Shown here: in pieces, positions 5,646 through 7,558 of the stretch
Numbering within the stretch: position 1 is the stretch's first letter
Layout of the letters: every line of letters starts with the position of its first letter
NCBI GenBank assembly: GCA_031284085.1
Contig: JAITAM010000083.1
Location: forward strand, 1 to 7,558
Direction of reading: 5' to 3'
Length of the DNA stretch: 7,558 nt
Origin: Spirochaetaceae bacterium
Lineage (GTDB): Bacteria > Spirochaetota > Spirochaetia > Treponematales > Breznakiellaceae
Program-made: the position numbers and the translations under genes
Notes under the pieces: generated by a model
What the model was told of the DNA's origin: nothing
The model's input: only the letters and a program-made list of their open reading frames with translations
Database searches by the model: none

Positions 5646-5783
5646 GAGGTCTGTCCCTTTCTGCCTGCGAGGTCTGTCCCTTGAGACGGTCGGCGCAAAC
5701 ACCAGACGAGGTCTGTCCCCTTCCTGCCCATGAACACCAATCACTCCCTAGATCTGACCTGTTCTGCCTATGAGGTCTGACCC
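5646..5783 (+). repeat. Cluster of GAGGTCTGWCCC REP-like motifs
   Basis: Exact motif copies begin at 5646, 5669, 5708 (GAGGTCTGTCCC) and 5772 (GAGGTCTGACCC); a degenerate copy is at 5750-5759 (AGATCTGACC). All are in the same orientation, spaced 23-64 bases apart, directly upstream of the RAYT remnant. RAYT genes are commonly flanked by the REP sequences they act on, so this cluster is probably the cognate repeat of that transposase. The spacers are not conserved, so this is not a CRISPR array. Confidence 0.65.
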
Positions 5784-5797
5784 CCTACCCGTGCCTG

Positions 5798-5886
5798 TCA
5801 GACGAAAAGTCGTACTCCACCCTTGATAGTGGCGCCGAGAACTTAGAGACAGGCCGTGCCTGCTGTGCCTGTCTATACAGACAATC
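5798..5886 (+). repeat. Hairpin module upstream of ptsI
   Basis: This copy of the module at 398-455 reads AGACGAAAAGTCGTAC, CCTTGATAG, GAACTTAGAGACAGGC and CGTGCCTGC. The first hairpin GAC-GAAAA-GTC pairs like its counterpart GGC-AAAAA-GCC near 400 although a base pair has changed. CCAC...GTGG (about 5817-5832) replaces the second stem. A further small hairpin TGTCT-ATAC-AGACA lies at about 5870-5883, some 25 bases before the ptsI start. A role in ptsI expression is possible but not shown. Confidence 0.45.
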
Positions 5887-5907
5887 TTACTTTTTGTTAG
5901 TATAAAA

Positions 5908-7558
5908 ATGATGAAAGAGCTGCATGGTGTCCCCGTCTCACCGGGGATAGGGATAGGGAAGGCATTTTTATATTTAGATAATACGGTATTGGAAATACCA
6001 CGCTACGATATAACAAAAGAGCAAATTGGGCATGAGTGGAGTCGTTTTACTGCCGCACTGAAATACGCCATTGCAAAAGTTCAGAGTTTGTACGATCAGG
6101 CGGTACAAGAAATGAGTAGCGATCAGGCTGAGATTTTTCAAGCGCATAGTATGATGCTTGAAGACGAACAGTTCCATGAGCAAATCAAAACGAGACTGGA
6201 AGACGATTTGCAAAATATCGAGTGGATAGTATGGGTGGTTTCACATGAACTCATTCAGAAAATGTCGGCTTCTCCCGACGCATATCTGCGTGAACGCGCC
6301 TCTGATATTTCCGATGTGTCGCGCTATATCCTTAACCGGTTCTTTTCTATAAAAGAGATTTCGCTTGCCATTCTTCCCGATGAAATAATTCTGGTAGCAC
6401 ATGACCTTATGCCTGCCGACATCCTTTCCATGGACCGCAGTAAAGTAAAAGGAATCGTAATGGACTCAGGGGGAAGAACTTCTCACACGGCTATTCTTGC
6501 ACGTGCTTTTGAAATCCCCTCCGTCTTAGGACTTTCCGGCATGACCAAAAGCTTAAACGGCGATGAATTGATAGTGCTTAACGGCGGCTCAGGCATCGTT
6601 ATCATTGATCCCGATATTGACACCCAAAACAGCTATCATAAAGCGCATATTGAGTACCAAAAGCAGATCAACTTATTTGACTCCGTGCGTAAGCTGCCGG
6701 CACAAACACGCGATGGACACAGGGTTAAACTCAACGCAAATATTGAGATACCGGAAGAAGCCGAACAGCTTTCACGCTATGGCGCAGATGGTATAGGGTT
6801 ATACCGTTCTGAATTTCTATTTTTATCTTCGGCGCACCTTGCAAGTGAAGAAAAGCAATACCAAGCGTATCGGCACGTGATAAAAATCATGGGGAATTTA
6901 CCAGTAACAATACGGACGCTTGATATTGGAGGCGACAAAGTTCTGCCGGGTATTCAACAAACGAGCAATGAGAAAAACCCTCTTCTTGGATGGAGAGCGA
7001 TACGCTTCTGCCTTGCACATCCTGCTTTTTTCAAAACTCAGCTGCGGGCGGTGCTGCGTGCCGGTGTTTTCGGCACGGTCAAGATACTGTTTCCTATGAT
7101 TTCAGGGCGTGAAGAGTTAGAGCAGCTCCTTGCGGTATTGGAAGAGGCTAAAGACGAGTGCCGGCAAAAAGGGCAGGCCTACAATGAGCATATAGCGGTA
7201 GGATCAATGATAGAAGTGCCTTCTGCTGCGCTGACAGCCGACATACTTGCTGAAAGATCTGATTTTTTTTCTATAGGCACTAACGATCTTGTGCAGTACA
7301 CTATGGCGGTTGACCGGGGTAATGAAAAGGTCAGTCATCTTGCGCAAGCGTTTCATCCTGCAATTCTGCGGTTAATAAAGCGTACTATTGATGCGGCTCA
7401 TGCAAAGGGTATTCCGGTTGCTATGTGCGGTGAATTTGCAGGCGATCCGGTTGCTACAATGCTGCTTGTGGGGCTTGATCTGGACGAATTCAGTATGACG
7501 GCTCAGGCAATACCGGTTATTAAGCAGATAATCAGGAGCGTAACTTGGGAACAGTGTC
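5908..7558 (+). CDS. ptsI: PTS Enzyme I (PEP-protein phosphotransferase), 3' end outside
   Basis: Enzyme I starts the phosphotransferase relay in the cytoplasm: it takes phosphate from phosphoenolpyruvate on a histidine and passes it to HPr. 550 codons are visible; the usual length is about 575, so only the last few are missing. The N-terminus LHGVPVSPGIGIGKAF is typical. The phosphorylated histidine lies in GGRTSHTAILAR (residue 193; E. coli His189). The PEP-binding part shows GIGLYRSEFLF (Arg300), RTLDIGGDK (Arg336), GSMIEVPSA (Glu436), FFSIGTNDLVQYTMAVDR (Asn459, Asp460, Arg470) and MCGEFAGDP (Cys507). All essential residues are present, so the enzyme should work. Either ATG at 5908 or 5911 may start it; neither has a Shine-Dalgarno site. 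No ptsH lies directly upstream. In treponemes sugar-specific PTS permeases are few or absent, so a regulatory role is possible; that is general knowledge, not seen here. Confidence 0.95.
   Translation, partial: MMKELHGVPVSPGIGIGKAFLYLDNTVLEIPRYDITKEQIGHEWSRFTAALKYAIAKVQSLYDQAVQEMSSDQAEIFQAHSMMLEDEQFHEQIKTRLEDDLQNIEWIVWVVSHELIQKMSASPDAYLRERASDISDVSRYILNRFFSIKEISLAILPDEIILVAHDLMPADILSMDRSKVKGIVMDSGGRTSHTAILARAFEIPSVLGLSGMTKSLNGDELIVLNGGSGIVIIDPDIDTQNSYHKAHIEYQKQINLFDSVRKLPAQTRDGHRVKLNANIEIPEEAEQLSRYGADGIGLYRSEFLFLSSAHLASEEKQYQAYRHVIKIMGNLPVTIRTLDIGGDKVLPGIQQTSNEKNPLLGWRAIRFCLAHPAFFKTQLRAVLRAGVFGTVKILFPMISGREELEQLLAVLEEAKDECRQKGQAYNEHIAVGSMIEVPSAALTADILAERSDFFSIGTNDLVQYTMAVDRGNEKVSHLAQAFHPAILRLIKRTIDAAHAKGIPVAMCGEFAGDPVATMLLVGLDLDEFSMTAQAIPVIKQIIRSVTWEQC

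Noticed and set aside
5646..5783. Possible CRISPR array, because a 12-mer recurs four times
   Set aside because: Repeats are too short, spacing varies from 23 to 64 bases, the same motif occurs singly elsewhere, and no cas gene is present.
5901..5906. TATAAA as -10 box of ptsI
   Set aside because: It ends one base before the ATG at 5908, so transcription would begin inside the gene; no matching -35 box was found.

Overview
The window reads as chromosomal DNA of a spirochaete, most likely a host-associated Treponema. The basis is protein style only: a spirochaete-like methyl-accepting chemotaxis protein, an Enzyme I of the PTS (known in treponemes with reduced PTS sets), Mu-like transposition proteins and a REP-associated transposase remnant. 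The species cannot be fixed from sequence alone.

Layout. Positions 1-555 have no gene but are rich in small repeats: a 105-bp unit bounded by inverted GAGGTCTGACC ends (176-280), two direct copies of a second module, and hairpins. A complete chemoreceptor gene follows (556-2397, +). Positions 2398-2758 hold more of the same repeats. Positions 2759-5430 form a 2672-bp decayed mobile element with TGTGGG...CCCACA ends and roughly 162-bp terminal inverted repeats, colinear without gaps and about 80 % identical by eye. It carries a Mu B-like AAA+ ATPase broken by at least three frameshifts (3030-3915), an unknown ORF (3992-4315), a small helix-turn-helix protein on the minus strand (4312-4545) and a divergently transcribed S24/LexA-like repressor domain without its catalytic dyad (4633-5049). 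No transposase (MuA) is present. Between the repressor and the right inverted repeat, a 13-bp motif recurs at least four times.

To the right, the first 51 codons of a REP-associated tyrosine transposase (RAYT) on the minus strand stop exactly at the element border (5431-5583). Upstream of that start lies a cluster of GAGGTCTGWCCC motifs (5646-5783), then another copy of the hairpin module seen before the chemoreceptor. The last gene is ptsI (Enzyme I, 5908 to beyond the window end), with all active-site motifs visible.

How it fits together. The two housekeeping-type genes (chemoreceptor and Enzyme I) are intact and separated by a graveyard of mobile DNA. The REP-like repeats and the RAYT remnant probably belong to one family. 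The Mu-like element sits among them, with a truncated repeat on its left and a truncated RAYT on its right, which suggests a deletion or rearrangement beside it. The two regulatory genes of the element remain open while its muB is wrecked.
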